DNA of 64,000 bases, from assembly GCA_038501625.1 (NCBI GenBank), contig JAZAYU010000224.1:496001-560000 (forward strand), written 5' to 3'. This document shows positions 36,139 through 48,300 of the stretch, one piece after another. The notes beneath the pieces are model-generated. The model did not search any database. It saw nothing but the letters and a program-made list of their open reading frames with translations, and was not told the origin of the DNA. The translations under genes were made by a program, and so were the position numbers. The DNA comes from Corbicula japonica (lineage: Eukaryota; Mollusca; Bivalvia; Venerida; Cyrenidae). Every line of letters starts with the position of its first letter. Position 1 is the first letter of the stretch.

Positions 36139-36368
36139 TCATGTCTTGCTCTTATAATTTTTACCCAGCGTGTGAGTCAAACGATGGACTTTTAAAGTAA
36201 ACTTCCTGTTGAACTTCTTGCCACATTCTGTGCATTCAAATGGAAGGTATCCGCTATGAGTTCGCATGTGAACATTCAAACTAGATTTTCTAGTGAATGT
36301 AGTTGAGCAAAGTTCACATACAAATCTCGCAGGTTCTTTTGATACTTTCGTCGGGAATGAGAACATGT
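36139..36368 (-). CDS. Terminal zinc-finger exon T19
   Basis: Acceptor TATATTTACAG, then AC plus 75 codons and a stop. MFSFPTKVSKEPARFV leads to finger 1 (C17, C20, H33, H37; helix R/S/S/V) and finger 2 (C45, C48, H61, H65; helix R/F/T/V). The linker HSGYLPF has Tyr-Leu where Glu-Lys is usual, and the tail TLGKNYKSKT is basic. An ATG directly follows the junction bases, but starting there would leave no N-terminal domain. Only 546 bp separate its stop from the T20 acceptor, so its 3'UTR must be short or overlap. Confidence 0.92.
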
Positions 36369-36452
36369 CTGTAAATATACAAAAGATTTGCTTTAGAAAT
36401 TTTCGTTAATTGTTTGTGGCGTCCTATTTGAATTGGCATACTTATATCAAAC

Positions 36453-36454
36453 AT

Positions 36455-36522
<68 letters not shown>
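36453..36522. repeat. (CT)n microsatellite
   Basis: About 70 bp of uninterrupted CT dinucleotides. Read on the minus strand (the gene's sense) it is (GA)n. Confidence 0.95.
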
Positions 36523-36526
<4 letters not shown>

Positions 36527-37760
36527 CGTGGGGATGTTTTGTGAGTGTGGCAATTCCTGATATGCTTATTTTACTTTTTTTCAACCAGGGTCAGGCAACT
36601 ACTAGTATTTTAATAAGACGTTAAATAGTTTAATTATGTTTGTAAAAGCTGTTTGTGTTTAAGTTATTTGTGATTCTGTATTCGGTATTCTGCGCAATGT
36701 TTTACACGTGGTATAACACATTTTAGTATATTTTCGCAATATAGTTACACATATACTGTTCCTCTAACAGCTTCGGCGCTTTTTTCCTACTATTTTTTAC
36801 AGTGTTCTTCGTACCTTACTATTTATTGGCGGATTAATATAATAATATTCAGGAAAAAATAATTGTGCGTCCTTCTAGTTTAAATGTAAGATCTTTTTAA
36901 AAGACGTTTTTTTGTGAAAAATGAATGATGTTTAAATGAGGTTTTGTTGTTGAAAATTCTACTGAATCAAACCATAAACGATGACTTTATATACAGCTAA
37001 TATTCTTCTATCATTTTGGGCACGTTTAGGAACCATGCTGTTAAAACATATTGTAAATGTGACAAGGGGCAATGCAAAACTACAAACTATACTTACGGAT
37101 AAAAGTCTTGTCCGATAAGGTTTTCCATCATATCATTTAAACACGTGAAATTCAAAAATGCCATTATTCCACCAGCATAAATTTGGTATCAATGGAAAGA
37201 GGACATTTATATGCATTCAATTTAAAAAAGAATTTTGGAATTTAAGCCAGTGCTGCCGGTAGAGTAATGAGTTCAAAATTGTCATGCAAAAAGATCAAAT
37301 CGTCCTACCGGAAAAGACTTTTGTCCATTAGCATAGTTTAATTTTATAATTATTTAAAAAGCACAATAATTGCTTAATTCATAACTGGCGTTTGCGACGT
37401 TAAAACATTCATGCCGACTAAGAAATGCAATGTCTTAGACTGTCATGTTACACATGTAGTCATTTTTTCTTCAAAAATAATCAAACAATACATAGTTTAT
37501 TGAATAGTACAATTGGTTCAGGTTTTTATTTATAACGGCCATTTCCAATTATTGGAATGTCAAAGAACACGGGCTGGTTAGGTAACATGCTTAAACGGAT
37601 AACAATATCAACAAGTATTTTCATTCTTATGAATTAATACACTATACTATAAAACTTTTTCGCAAAAGCTTTTATAGTCGCAATTTCGCAAATACTATTC
37701 TTTCTATTTGGAAAGTTATAAAATTCCTCTCAGTTTTACAGATACCACATTTCTCTAGTA
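36523..37760. other. Intron sequence without recognised features
   Basis: AT-rich region upstream of T19 with no recognised exon or element. Confidence 0.4.
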
Positions 37761-38585
37761 CACTGAAACCCCTTTAAACCGGAACCCCTTTAATCCGGAA
37801 ACCACTTTAAACCGGACAAATTGTCCAGTCCCAAACTTTTTACTATATATACATCACCCCATTAATCCAGAAACCCCTTTATTCAGGAAACCGGACAAGA
37901 ATTATGGCACCAATTGGATTTTTCCATTATAAAACAGCCCTTTAAACCGGACAAGATTTAAGTCCTTATACGATATTTCACGTCCACATGGAAATGAATG
38001 GTCTATTAGTAGAATGAAAAAATTAAATTTCGTTTAAAAATACCTGTACAGATTAAATCAAGTTAATGAGTATTGTTGTCATAGAAAATTTATTTATTTA
38101 CACCAATATGAATTTGTGTATGGCTAGAGCAAGTCTTAATTGCTATGACAACAAATTGAGTTTTATTGAAAGTGTTTTCACAGCTTTTTGTTTAAATTTT
38201 GACACCTGCGATATTTGGCATTTGGCTAATGTATTTGTTTCAAGGGGTTCCCCTTTAACACTCAATTGAAATAAATCAGTTATAAATGTAAAACTAACAT
38301 ATCAATCGGTTTGTTTTAATTTTGAAATTTCCTGGGGAGAAAGTCTGCTGATCATTTCCTTGTATTGTGATAATGCATTTAACGTTTGTTAGTTAAAAGC
38401 TGCAGAGACTACAATTTATTATTACGGATCAATGCAGTTCTGTACATAATATACATCCTAATGTCCATGTTTGGAAAAAAGGTTGGAATCCTGTCCAGGT
38501 GTCAAAACCCCTTAAGTCCGTACACCACTTTAAACCGGAAATTTTGTTCGGTCCCGACCTCGTCTGGTTTAAAGGGGTTTCAGTG
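37761..38585. mobile_element. Non-autonomous pogo/Tigger-like element
   Basis: The left end CACTGAAACCCCTTTAAACC and the right end GGTTTAAAGGGGTTTCAGTG are inverted repeats, each flanked by TA (37759-37760 and 38586-38587), the Tc1/mariner target. Further copies of CC(C)TTTAAxCCGGA occur just inside both ends, as expected for transposase-binding subterminal repeats. At 825 bp with no transposase-like frame it is non-autonomous. Assignment to pogo/Tigger rests on the CAGTGAAACCCC-type terminus and is inference. It ends only 99 bp from the T18 stop. Confidence 0.8.
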
Positions 38586-38684
38586 TATATATTTGATTGT
38601 CCGAGTCTCAGCCAACTGTACGCGTATAACATCCTTTCTCAAAATACCCACATGCCACAAAAGCGATTTTTGCAATGTTTGTGA

Positions 38685-38860
38685 TCAATCCATCTTTTTC
38701 AAATGCGTCTGGAAGTGTGATTTCACATGCCACCTTGAATTGAAACGTTTATCGCACACACTACAAGGATAAGGTTTAAGCCCCGTATGAAGTCGCATAT
38801 GGGCTGTAAGATTTCCCTGTTTCGAAAGTTCCTTTCCACAAACGTCGCAGATGAATCGCC
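38685..38860 (-). CDS. Terminal zinc-finger exon T18
   Basis: Acceptor CTTTTGTTTCCAG, then GG plus 57 codons and a stop. Only RFI separates the junction from finger 1 (C4, C7, H20, H24; helix K/G/N/A), so the shared part would run almost straight into the finger. Finger 2 (C32, C35, H48, H52; helix S/W/H/S) is joined by HTGLKPY; the tail is LKKMD. Trp at +2 of the second helix (NSRWHVKSH) recurs in T14 to T18 only. T17 is the sister exon. In finger 1 the usual Phe after the cysteine pair is Leu (GKEL). Confidence 0.93.
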
Positions 38861-39530
38861 CTGGAAACAAAAGAAATGTGAATGAAACATCAGAATTGCA
38901 GCCATGTACTACAACTCTGTGTAGGTAACGTTTATTTTTGTACAAACAAAACCACATAAATTGAAAAAACAATATAGGTGTCTTTTTTTTAAACCGCAAA
39001 TATCTAAAAAATAAAAAAAAGGTTGTATTTTATTTATACTTCAAAATATCATCCATTAATTTCTTGATCCCTTGACCTAGAAAATCAACAAAACTGAATA
39101 TTCTGTCTTCTTACTCCAAGAAATAAAGAAATGGGCCCAAGATCATAAAACTTAATCAGGAAACTTGAAATGTTAAGTTTTACGTTTCTCGGTGGCTTGA
39201 GGGTTCAAGTAGTTTTAAAAAATTACTGAGGGTTTCAAGAAGTTTAAAAAGAATTCAGTATAAAACTAAGTGAAATAATATATACCGGATTCGACGAAGG
39301 ATTCGTTAATAGTGACGTGGATCGTTAAGGTTAAGTTTGAGGACACTCGGGTAGAAGGTAGAAATGTTTGAATAATTATATGTGGTATTTTAGGCATTCA
39401 TTGGTTTTTTGTCATATATCACTTTGAATCTAGAAAACAACGTTTTCGTGTTATTATTTAATGAAATGAAATTGGGCACTGCCAAGCATACATTATTATT
39501 ATAATCATTGCATGTGTAACAATATACGTT

Positions 39531-40040
39531 TGCAGACTTCCCGAAAGTTGCCAGATCGAAGGACCTGTCTGGTAAAAATTGGGCCGGTCTGACATGATTT
39601 CTTATGTTATCAGACCGAGTGTCAGACAAAATTTGAACAGCTTATTCCTTTTCAACAAGTTTCGGTCAGACAGAATTGGTTTCGGTCAGAAAGATATTTA
39701 CATCTTGTCTCACTCTCTTATACTATCGGCTCATTACATTCACCTCTAGGCTGGGACTACTTTCAACTTCTTTTACTTTAACTCAAAGATATAGTTCACC
39801 ATTTACATTCACAATAGCTTGGGTTTCTCCGGTTTTAATGAAAGATATTGAAGATTTCAGTCATGTGTTATACATCAAGCTTTCATTTTCATAAATATGA
39901 CTATACAACGAACCTTCTTAGTTTGGTCAAAAACCTTTCGCAGAGATGTAAAGTGAGTGTAAGGAACGACAACTCTGCGAATGAGATTGATCTTGTCTGA
40001 CCAAATGTCTGACACTTTTTAAACTTCCGGGAAGTCTGCA
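39531..40040. mobile_element. Candidate TIR element with GGTCAGAC subterminal words
   Basis: TGCAGACTTCCCGAAAGTT at the left and the inverse AACTTCCGGGAAGTCTGCA at the right bound 510 bp. Inside, (G)GTCAGAC or GTCTGACC words occur many times near both ends, a pattern of transposase-binding sites. No target duplication could be assigned and no frame is recognised. Confidence 0.6.
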
Positions 40041-40350
40041 TTTGAATGAAATAAGGCGGTTTATATGGCTGATTAATAATGTTTTAAGGCATTCTTGTTT
40101 ATATTACGCGTCAATAAACATCATTGCAATGCAGGTTGGATAACGTTATGCAACGAAACGAAGCACATATAGCAGCAAATAATAAACAGTTAAACGGAAG
40201 ACACAAAAATGTATTGTTTTAATGTGAAGTCTTTTCTAGTTTCTTTTACTTTTAAATCACTGCAGATGCGAACTTGTAACCAAAATGCCCAGATGCTCAA
40301 AGATTCACGTAAGTTCAAAATAAACATCAACAGATAAATCCATCAAATCA

Positions 40351-40520
40351 TTATTTCAAATGGGTCATGTAGTGAGTCTTCATATGCCATCTGGAATTGA
40401 AACGTTTGTCGCAAACGGTGCAAGGGAATGGTTTAAGCCCCGTGTGCAGCCGCATGTGAACTGTAAGATTCCCCCGGTTTGTCATTTTCTTTCCGCAAAC
40501 TTGACAGAAGAATCCTCCAC
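40351..40520 (-). CDS. Terminal zinc-finger exon T17
   Basis: Acceptor CTCTGTTTTCAG, then GT plus 55 codons and a stop: the shortest product part of the array. GGFF leads directly into finger 1 (C5, C8, H21, H25; helix N/G/N/V) and finger 2 (C33, C36, H49, H53; helix S/W/H/T), joined by HTGLKPF; the tail is LK. The exon matches T18 through both fingers (GNLT.HMRLHTGLKP, CDKRFNSRWH). Differences are concentrated at helix positions -1 and +6, the ones that set base preference. Confidence 0.93.
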
Positions 40521-40970
40521 CTGAAAACAGAGAAACTTGTATGTTACACAATTGTTAATACTATGACAATGTGTTCATAAAGTTTTAGTTTTCGAACAAA
40601 CAAAAGAAACTGCAAGGTTTTATGTTTGTCTTTATTCCAATTTCTGCAAAGTACGTGTAGAATTGTATTTATATTTCACAAAACAAAGTATCGATCTTAC
40701 AATCCTTTAAACAACATATCAATGATTCATAAGAAAAGATCACATCTAATAAATGTTATCACTTTCCGAAATGCATTTCTTTAGTTGGTGCCAGCACAGT
40801 AATCCTTCACTAATAATAAAGAAAAACTAATGCGATTTAAATGTCCAAAAATAACTGAATGATGAACTGTACTTGGAAACTTTGGATAAACGGCACATCG
40901 GTAAAAAAGATCACAAATCGTAACATGACATTTAACAGACAATGTCTTGATTTGGCATTATCCGTCGAAA

Positions 40971-41090
40971 CAGATGAAAAGGGAACTTTTAAAGCCACCG
41001 AACACGACGGTCCGACAGCCTTTTCATTGGCATTAATACTGCCCACGCCGCTTAGTCCCGGGTTAAGAGAAACTCAATTTATAAACAAAA
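40971..41090. repeat. Dispersed repeat R1, partial copy 3
   Basis: CAGATGAAAAGGGAACTTTT, ACTGCCCACGCCGC and CCCGGGTTAAG match the left third of the copies at 10321 and 24249; the rest is missing. Confidence 0.65.
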
Positions 41091-41705
41091 GTGGATTATG
41101 CATACAGTAAACAATACAATTTAAATCCATCAAAAAACAAAGGTATGCAAAAATGTATGGAATTGCGGTAACAAGTCTTCTAAATCTATATTGCTGTTTC
41201 TTGTTTAAAAGTTTTAAAAGTTGTGAAATAATCAGAAAAAAGAAAAGGATATGTTGGTGTAACGAGAAATATGTGATAATTACTTAATGTAGTATTTTAT
41301 TTTTAAAGCTAAAATATAATAAAACATTTTAATTTTAAAGATTTGAGAACTGATATTTGAATGTTATTAATCAGGAGGATGGTTTGCTTGAACTTCATTA
41401 ACAGACGGTCGGCCAACATGAAAGGTTTTCAACTTATCATCGACTTTGTCGAAGAATTAAATCCAATATAGGAATGACTTCATTTTGTTGAAATTGGACG
41501 ACAATTTGGTAAAACAAATATATATTTTTTCAGAAGCAACAAAACAATTGGGATACGAGATATATGTTTTCTCTCTGTACTAATACAACAGTACATTATC
41601 GCCACACTGTCTTTTTATGTCCGTGGAATAGGTAAGATACTAACTTGATCTATTTCGATGTCATTAAATGTTGCATATGTTGAATTAATATAATTGTTTA
41701 TATCA

Positions 41706-41929
41706 TCACTTGACTTGTTTCACATATATCTCCTTGTGGTGATTTAACATGTGACATTTCATATTCCAGTTGGAGTTGAAGCGCTTCTCACAATACTGGC
41801 ACTTGTATGGCAGATTTCCTTGATGCAGCCTCATATGAGCTTTTAAACTACTCTTAGCTGTAAACGGCTTTGTGCAGATATCGCACACGTGGAGTCCACC
41901 TATCGGGGGTTGCGGCTGTGGTTCATCGT
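41706..41929 (-). CDS. Terminal zinc-finger exon T16
   Basis: Acceptor ATCGATTTCAG, then AC plus 73 codons and a stop. A Pro/Gln-rich lead, DEPQPQPPIGGLHV, precedes finger 1 (C15, C18, H31, H35; helix A/S/S/A) and finger 2 (C43, C46, H59, H63; helix S/W/N/C). The linker HQGNLPY lacks the usual Thr-Gly start; the tail HKEIYVKQVK is basic. Finger 1 carries only small residues at the contact positions. The second finger (KRFNSNWNMKCH) belongs with T14, T15, T17 and T18. Confidence 0.92.
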
Positions 41930-43091
41930 CTGAAATCGATAGAGTGAAATGAAGTATTCACATTTGAATTTCAACAACAGGGATTTTAACACCATTAATC
42001 GGATGGTTAAAATACACACATACTATTTACTATTGAAAGTAAACCTAAATTTAAATTAAACAGAAATGTTAAAGATGTTTGCCTCATTAGTGGCATTTAG
42101 TGCACGTGTTCAATTTTCTATGTATCCCTTCGGTTATCATAATGAGACAGTAATGGAGATTTTTATTCTTATAAAAGTCGCCCTCCTTATCCTTTGTAGA
42201 CAGTACAAATTACTTGTTCAACACATGCTGTTTTGCAAGGACTACCTCGTGTGGACAAACACATGACAATGAATTTCCACATGGTGAATTTAAAATGGCA
42301 TAGCTTTTTGAAGGTTAGCATTGCTTACAATTCTAAAGATCGTGTACAAACTAGAAGCCGAAAATGTTTTTATTTTCTATCTCAATGAAAAATGGAGGTT
42401 ATTTTAAAACCATACGCAACTTACTTACGATTAATGGTGCAAGAAGGTTAGAGTGTTTCTTGTATTTAATTGTATTTTTGCATAGGCCTATAAATGCGTC
42501 AATGAGATGGACCACCGCTTCAATTGTTCAAGACGGGAATTTAGTCAATCATTTCTATGTATTTTATATTTCACTGGCTTTAAAGAGCGCTTAACTTTGT
42601 CCAGAAGTATAGTTTGAGCTGGGTGATTTCTCATAAAATCTAAATAACAGTTCAAATGCCAACGGTCGTAAAACTGAAGAACAATCTCAATTCTCAAGAC
42701 TTGTCTCCATAAAAGCCAATCTTATGCTTGAGATCTGAGGCTGGTCTCCACACTTAGTTTTAAGATCTTAGGCAATTGTCTTGATGACAACGTTACTTAT
42801 TATATTCAGTGTCAATCGAACAACGAATAGGCTAAAGAAATCAGTTTTCTTTGTTTTAATTGTTTCAATAAAAAGGTACAAATGAATATTTTGATAAAAT
42901 GTACACGAAAATATTCGTAATTGAATGTTTATAACGACTTATTCTACACTAAAGAGCAGTTATTTAACTCAAAATGACCACTTGCAAGACACAAAAAGTC
43001 TATGTTCTGAGACATTTCCTTAACCGTTCCAGTCCCTAGATATATCATAAACGTCATTCTGCATCAGTATATCATACACTAGCTTTTTTTA
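41930..43091. other. Intron with a diverged MITE copy
   Basis: A degraded family P palindrome lies at 42661-42774 (CGTAAAACTGAAGAACAATC to AGTTTTAAGATCTTAGGCA). Plus-strand open stretches of 66 and 76 codons (42066 and 42364) have no recognised domain or splice context. Confidence 0.45.
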
Positions 43092-43276
43092 CTACAAGTG
43101 AGTTAACGAGTGAGACTTCAAATTCCATTTGGTGTTGAATCGTTTGTTACACTTGTCGCAGCGGTATGGAAGGTTTCCGAAGTGAAGTCTAAGATGGTGT
43201 TGTAAACTTTGCTTCGTTGTCGTCTGTTTACCACACAATTTACATCGGAACATCCGACGACCCTCTTCCGTTACTT
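43092..43276 (-). CDS. Terminal zinc-finger exon T15
   Basis: Acceptor TTTTAGTTTCAG, then AA plus 60 codons and TAG. VTEEGRRMFR precedes finger 1 (C11, C14, H27, H31; helix T/Q/S/H) and finger 2 (C39, C42, H55, H59; helix T/W/N/S); the protein ends one residue after the last His. The linker is HFGNLPY, like T16. In finger 1 the conserved Phe after the second cysteine is Thr (CGKQTTTKQS), so its hydrophobic core may be weaker. The second finger groups with T14 and T16. Confidence 0.92.
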
Positions 43277-44055
43277 CTGAAACTAAAAAATAATAGTAAG
43301 TAATGATGACTGCTTATCTGTTGAAACGCCTCCAAAGGTATATTTTGTTTAAAATATATATTCAATCTCGTTTTTGGTTATGGTCATAAAAATGATGGCC
43401 TGAATATTGTCAATAAAACCATGCTCAATTATTTTGATACCCGACATAAACAAGTAATTCACTGTATGGTGTATAGTACGAATTTGACTCTTTGATCTGC
43501 GACATTTCGGGATATTCTATCCTTGTTTTCCTGAAGAGGTAAAGTGTAACAATACCTTGAAAATTACCGATAAAACTTTACCATAGCTATGATGAAATTT
43601 ACACATCTTTCGGACACGAATATATATAATAACAAAAGTACATTCACTGCTAAATGCGAAAAATCGGACTAAAACAACATAAGTGATGTTGAATCACTAT
43701 CGTTTTATTAATTCTTTGGAAGAAGTTCTTCGTTGTATTGTTTTGTTGAGTATGGTTGAGAATAAATGACACAAACAAACAAGGACATTATGAAATTTAA
43801 TCACAACGTAAAATAAACGAACAAGTAAAAAACTGAAATTTTATACAACTATTCGTTTAAATGACACTAATGGGAAAGGTAAGGAACAATTTGTCTTCTG
43901 TATATTGTAAAAGATTTTTCTCTTCGACTTCAAAGATCTTGAAAAACTTCTTAACATTCGTGGACACATTAAATCGTCAGAACTGACATAGATGAGGTAA
44001 ATTTTAATTTTATCGCAGATCAAATGCAATATGTTGTTCAATTCTGCAACAATTA
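43277..44055. other. Intron sequence without recognised features
   Basis: AT-rich; nothing recognised before the TTAA-flanked element. Confidence 0.4.
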
Positions 44056-44721
44056 TTAAAGGCCCAATAAACTTGTCAAAACGTTTTTTGTTCATTGTGA
44101 AAATTAATCAACCACGTTGACCCTTTTCAAAAGAAAGTATAAATGACCAATGTTCTCAAACAATCCCCAATCATTGAGACCCGGTCCGAATTAAAACGTC
44201 AAAGTATTTTGTAGCCCATAAAATTACTAACCAATGTTAACAATCACTCGGCGAAAAGTTATCGGTTTTTTCCGTACGTGGGCCGTAAGAACGCAGAACG
44301 CGGTTACGTCATTCACATAAAAGTTGTAAACACAAAATCATGCAAACATGGAAAGAAAAAGACGAGGAAAAATAGAGATTCTTTAAGTTTTAACTTCATT
44401 ACAAGGTAAACAAAGAAAGATGTAAATGTTATACGACCCATCCCGGTAACGGCTTTTAGTGGGGAATACGTCATCAATTTATGCACTTCTGCATACTTAG
44501 CGACCGTCGCCTGCCGGGAGTTGCCGAAAATCAGCTCGGAAAGATTCGCTGTTTGTTTTGTAAACAAGATAAATGATCCACAAAACATGCTGCAAATCAA
44601 TAAGATAATACCCTTTTCTTATTGTAAGGTTTATTTTTTGTGTTATTATGCATACAGGTGAAATCTAAAATATTTAGGTTAATAAAAAATATGCTGTTTG
44701 ACAAGTTTATTGGGCCTTTAA
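44056..44721. mobile_element. TTAA-flanked MITE
   Basis: TTAAAGGCCCAATAAACTTG with TCAAA at the left and its exact inverse at the right form a perfect 25-bp inverted repeat. TTAA is at both outer edges (44056-44059 and 44718-44721), as for piggyBac-type insertion. The 666-bp element has no transposase-like frame. A piggyBac link is inferred from the TTAA target only. Confidence 0.8.
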
Positions 44722-45411
44722 GAAAGAGAACAAAACTATTCTATATACTGCAGTCTTTGAGAGACATTTAATACGTTTGTAACAAGAAGACGCCGAAATG
44801 CGGGGAAACCAGGTTTTATTCTTAAATTTTAAATGAAATAAAGGGGCACTACTAAGACAAAATATAGTTAAGAGTTATGAATCTTATCCTGGTAGTTCCT
44901 ATTTGTGATGTCAGACAGCTATGTTAAGTTTCAAAGCTATACCTTAGTGGTTACAGAGAAAACGTGAACTTTTATAAACACAAATAAAACGTATTGAAAT
45001 GATGATGCCCAGCCGCCTGCCCAACGACAAAATTCGTGATTTAACTAATCAGTAGAAATTTTTTTTTTCAATTTTATATTATCGTTCTTCAATATTTTTT
45101 TTCATTTTAAATATCCTCTCTTCTTGCAAATGAAATCTTATATTATGTGCGGTAAATCTTTTTCTTCACTGATATCTTTGTAATTCCGGACACGTTTCAT
45201 TAATTTAACACAATGTTTAAAATCCTTTTTGTTTTAACACCTATTTTTTGTACATTGGAATCAAAATGTTCGTTATTAGTAAACTGAATAATCCACAAAA
45301 AATCGCCTTTCTCGTGAAACATATTCATGGGATATGCGGAGACATTCAACATCAAATTCATAGAAGAAAGTAAGTAGTCCACAACAGTGCTACAGAATTC
45401 ATGTTTTCGTG
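44722..45411. other. Intron/UTR sequence without recognised features
   Basis: T-rich on the plus strand; no exon recognised. It would include the T14 3'UTR. Confidence 0.4.
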
Positions 45412-45614
45412 TTATTTGTTGCCTTCTAAATGTCTGAGATAATGACACTTTAAACTCCATTTTGAATTAAATCTTTTGTTACAATGTTCACACTGAAACG
45501 GATGGCCGCCAAAATGAAGCCGCTTGTGTACTTGCAGATTTTGTTTTTTCTTGAAAGACCGGAAGCAAATGTCACATGTCAAACTTCCTGCTGGTTGTGT
45601 CTGCAGTCCTACAC
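45412..45614 (-). CDS. Terminal zinc-finger exon T14
   Basis: Acceptor GTACATTTCAG, then GT plus 66 codons and a stop. VGLQTQPAGSLT precedes finger 1 (C13, C16, H29, H33; helix K/Q/N/V) and finger 2 (C41, C44, H57, H61; helix S/W/S/C), joined by HFGGHPF; the tail is LEGNK. The lysine-rich start of helix 1 (KKKQNL) resembles T1. The second finger resembles T16. Its acceptor is only 288 bp downstream of the T13 stop, one of the tightest gaps in the array. Confidence 0.93.
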
Positions 45615-45902
45615 CTGAAATGTACATACCATTATACAGTTTGTCTCTTTTTTATTTAGTGTGATGCCCTATGGCAATCTAACTTCACGACCAAACAAAC
45701 GGGTTTATAAGAAATTAAACAAACCTGTTCATAAAAATATATTTATCTTAAATACTTTAACCGGGACAAATACATGGTGATATGCGCTATGCACAGTTCA
45801 CTTGAACAACATTTTAGCACACTTTTCGATTTATCTTTCTATCCCTTAATTAGGTGGACTTTTACTTGCTTTAAAGTTAGCATATAAAACATTATTCATG
45901 GT

Positions 45903-46114
45903 CTATTTTTCAATACACAGCACATCGGTGACAGTGTTGTAATGTGTTATCATGTGCCGTCTCATATTGCTTTTTCTGTTAAATGTCCGTTGGCAAATTG
46001 TGCAAGGGAAAACTTCCTGATTTCCGTGTAAACGCATGTGCACATCTCGGTTACTCTTGAGTGTAAACGTTTTCCCACAAAGGTAACATTCAAACTTTTT
46101 GCCGCTTTGACGTC
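45903..46114 (-). CDS. Terminal zinc-finger exon T13
   Basis: Acceptor TTTTATTTACAG, then GA plus 69 codons and TAG. RQSGKKFE precedes finger 1 (C9, C12, H25, H29; helix L/S/N/V) and finger 2 (C37, C40, H53, H57; helix R/S/N/R). The linker HGNQEVF is the most divergent in the array. Finger 1 has the NRDVH motif, in which the buried Leu three residues before the first His is Arg. The tail YNTVTDVLCIEK is longer than most. Shares NRDVH with T8, T10, T11 and T12. Confidence 0.92.
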
Positions 46115-47376
46115 CTGTAAATAAAACAAAACTGTTTAAGAATTTTAAACTATCAAAATTTCATAACAGAATCGAAATCCGTTTATGCAGCAATATCGGA
46201 TTTAATCAAAGTTTCGTCTTAGTTCATGGTTTCCGTCACAATATTGACAATTAGTTTTTTAACATGTGACCAACAGTTTCTTTTACACGAAACGAAACAA
46301 CTGTTCAACGATAATTTATATCTGGTATGATTTTTATACTGCGGATACCTTTGTGTAGCGAGACACTAATGGATTTTGTAACGTAATGAAATCAATATGG
46401 CATCGAGACAGTTGACCAGACATCTGAAAGCAACTGGACATAAAACTGATTTGGGTTTGAATAAGTCTGTTTGCGACTAGTAAAACAATCCGGAACGTTT
46501 TCCCATGATTTATGGTCACAGGTTGTGGGTGTTACTGGTAATGAGACACAGGTAGGCGTGCAAAAAACAGATCAACATGAACGTTTATGAGACGGAAGGC
46601 ATCTGGTACCTTAGAAATTGCAACAAAATTAAGGTAGACGCTAAGCGTATTAGCCTTGTATTGTTGTTTTGTCGTGTGTTTCTTTTATGTGTTATTTTAT
46701 GAGGGGAAGGAGTTGATTGTTGTTTTTCATTTAAAAAGGTATCAAGGAAATGGTGAAGCTGAATCAAGGTTTTCCGATTGGGTTTTTTCGCCGTTATCTT
46801 TTTTTAATTTCTTTGTGAATGCCATTAAGAATTTCTTCACTTTGATCGACGGTGGTCATAGTTACTTTTGTTTTTATGTGTTTGTACGCAACACTGAAAA
46901 TATTTCTTGTGGGGTGTAGTTTACATTATCAAGGCTGTTTAAATTTGTTTTAATCAACATATCGGGAAAGCCATATCATAATCCAGAACAAATATACCCT
47001 CTCGGAACAACACAAAAAGAAAGGAACCCGGCGGGACTTGTGTGACATTGATGCATTCTATGACCTGTTAAAACCACCAGTGGCATATATGTTTTTCAAC
47101 AGATTGTTACAGGGAGATAACCTCATAACTTCTCGAATGTTTGTTTGTTTGTTTCGTTTTCTTTTCAATCAGGCCATTTAATAATGCTCGCTCTTGGCAC
47201 TATTCTTTCCTGTTCATGTAAGCGCATTTATCTTAATAACCAAATCAACTTCTGCTCGTTTGTTTATAAGAGAACCTGCAAGTGTTGCGTCTGGACGCTG
47301 TCTATTGGATGTGGCCATTCCTGATATACAAGATTAATTTCCTTATAATGATTGGAATCGTGGTCTGAATGATAGC
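46115..47376. other. Intron sequence without recognised features
   Basis: No exon or repeat recognised. Plus-strand frames near 46656-46919 are hydrophobic but lack splice context and similarity to anything I know. Confidence 0.4.
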
Positions 47377-48212
47377 TGTGTAAAGCCAAAGAAAGTACTC
47401 AGATCGATAGCAGCACAACACAATACACGACTACTGTACATAAGCTTTATTCAGTTTAATTCGAACCTAATACTAATGTTGTTTTTCTAATAAACATGAA
47501 ATAAACACTTAAACAGTTTGAATCTGAATACTAATGCTGTTTGAAATATAAAACGTTTGCAAAAAAACTAATCGAAAATCAGTTATAATAGAAACACATG
47601 TACAGATGTAGATTATATCCAGGAATTATGCATTTTGAAGTGCACACTTAACAAAATTCATTAACGTAGATATTGTACAAATAACTATAGGAAATGCACA
47701 ATGATAAAACAAACGAGGAGACTTTCAAGCTTGTCCAGGACTGAAGTATAAAGCTGAGATTGGAAACCAGTCTCAAATCTCAAGCATCTGATTGTGTGTA
47801 AAGCCAAAGAAAGTACTCAGATCGATAGCAGCACAACAAAATACACGACTACTGTACATAAGCTTTATTCAGTTTAATTCGAACCTAATACTAATGTTGT
47901 TTTTCTAATAAACATGAAATAAACACTTAAACAGTTTGAATCTGAATACTAATGCTGTTTGAAATATAAAACGTTTGCAAAAAAACTAATCGAAAATCAG
48001 TTATAATAGAAACACATGTACAGATGTAGATTATATCCAGAACTTATGCATTTTGAAGTACACACTTAACAAAATTCATTAACGTAGATATTGTACAAAT
48101 AACTATAGGAAATGCACAATGATAAAACAAAAGAGGAGACTTTCAAGCTTGTTCAGGACTGAAGTATAAAGCTGAGATTGGAAACCAGTCTCAAATCTCA
48201 AGCATCTGATTG
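47377..48212. repeat. 418-bp direct tandem duplication
   Basis: 47377-47794 and 47795-48212 are nearly identical copies, both starting TGTGTAAAGCCAAAGAAAG and both ending CAAGCATCTGATTG. Only a handful of substitutions separate them, so the event is recent. The right breakpoint lies in the centre of a family P MITE, leaving a half MITE at 47740-47794 and a complete one at 48154-48300. Confidence 0.9.
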
Positions 48213-48300
48213 GCTGAAATGGCGACTGGTCGTCATTCAGCCAATCAGATGCTTGAGATTTGAGACTGGTTTCCATGCTCAGTTTTATAACCTTGGGCAC
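48154..48300. repeat. Palindromic MITE (family P), full-length copy
   Basis: GACTGAAGTATAAAGCTGAG at the left, GGCGACTGGTCGTCATTCAG at the centre and TTTTATAACCTTGGGCAC at the right. Its left half is also present 418 bp earlier because of the tandem duplication. Confidence 0.88.
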
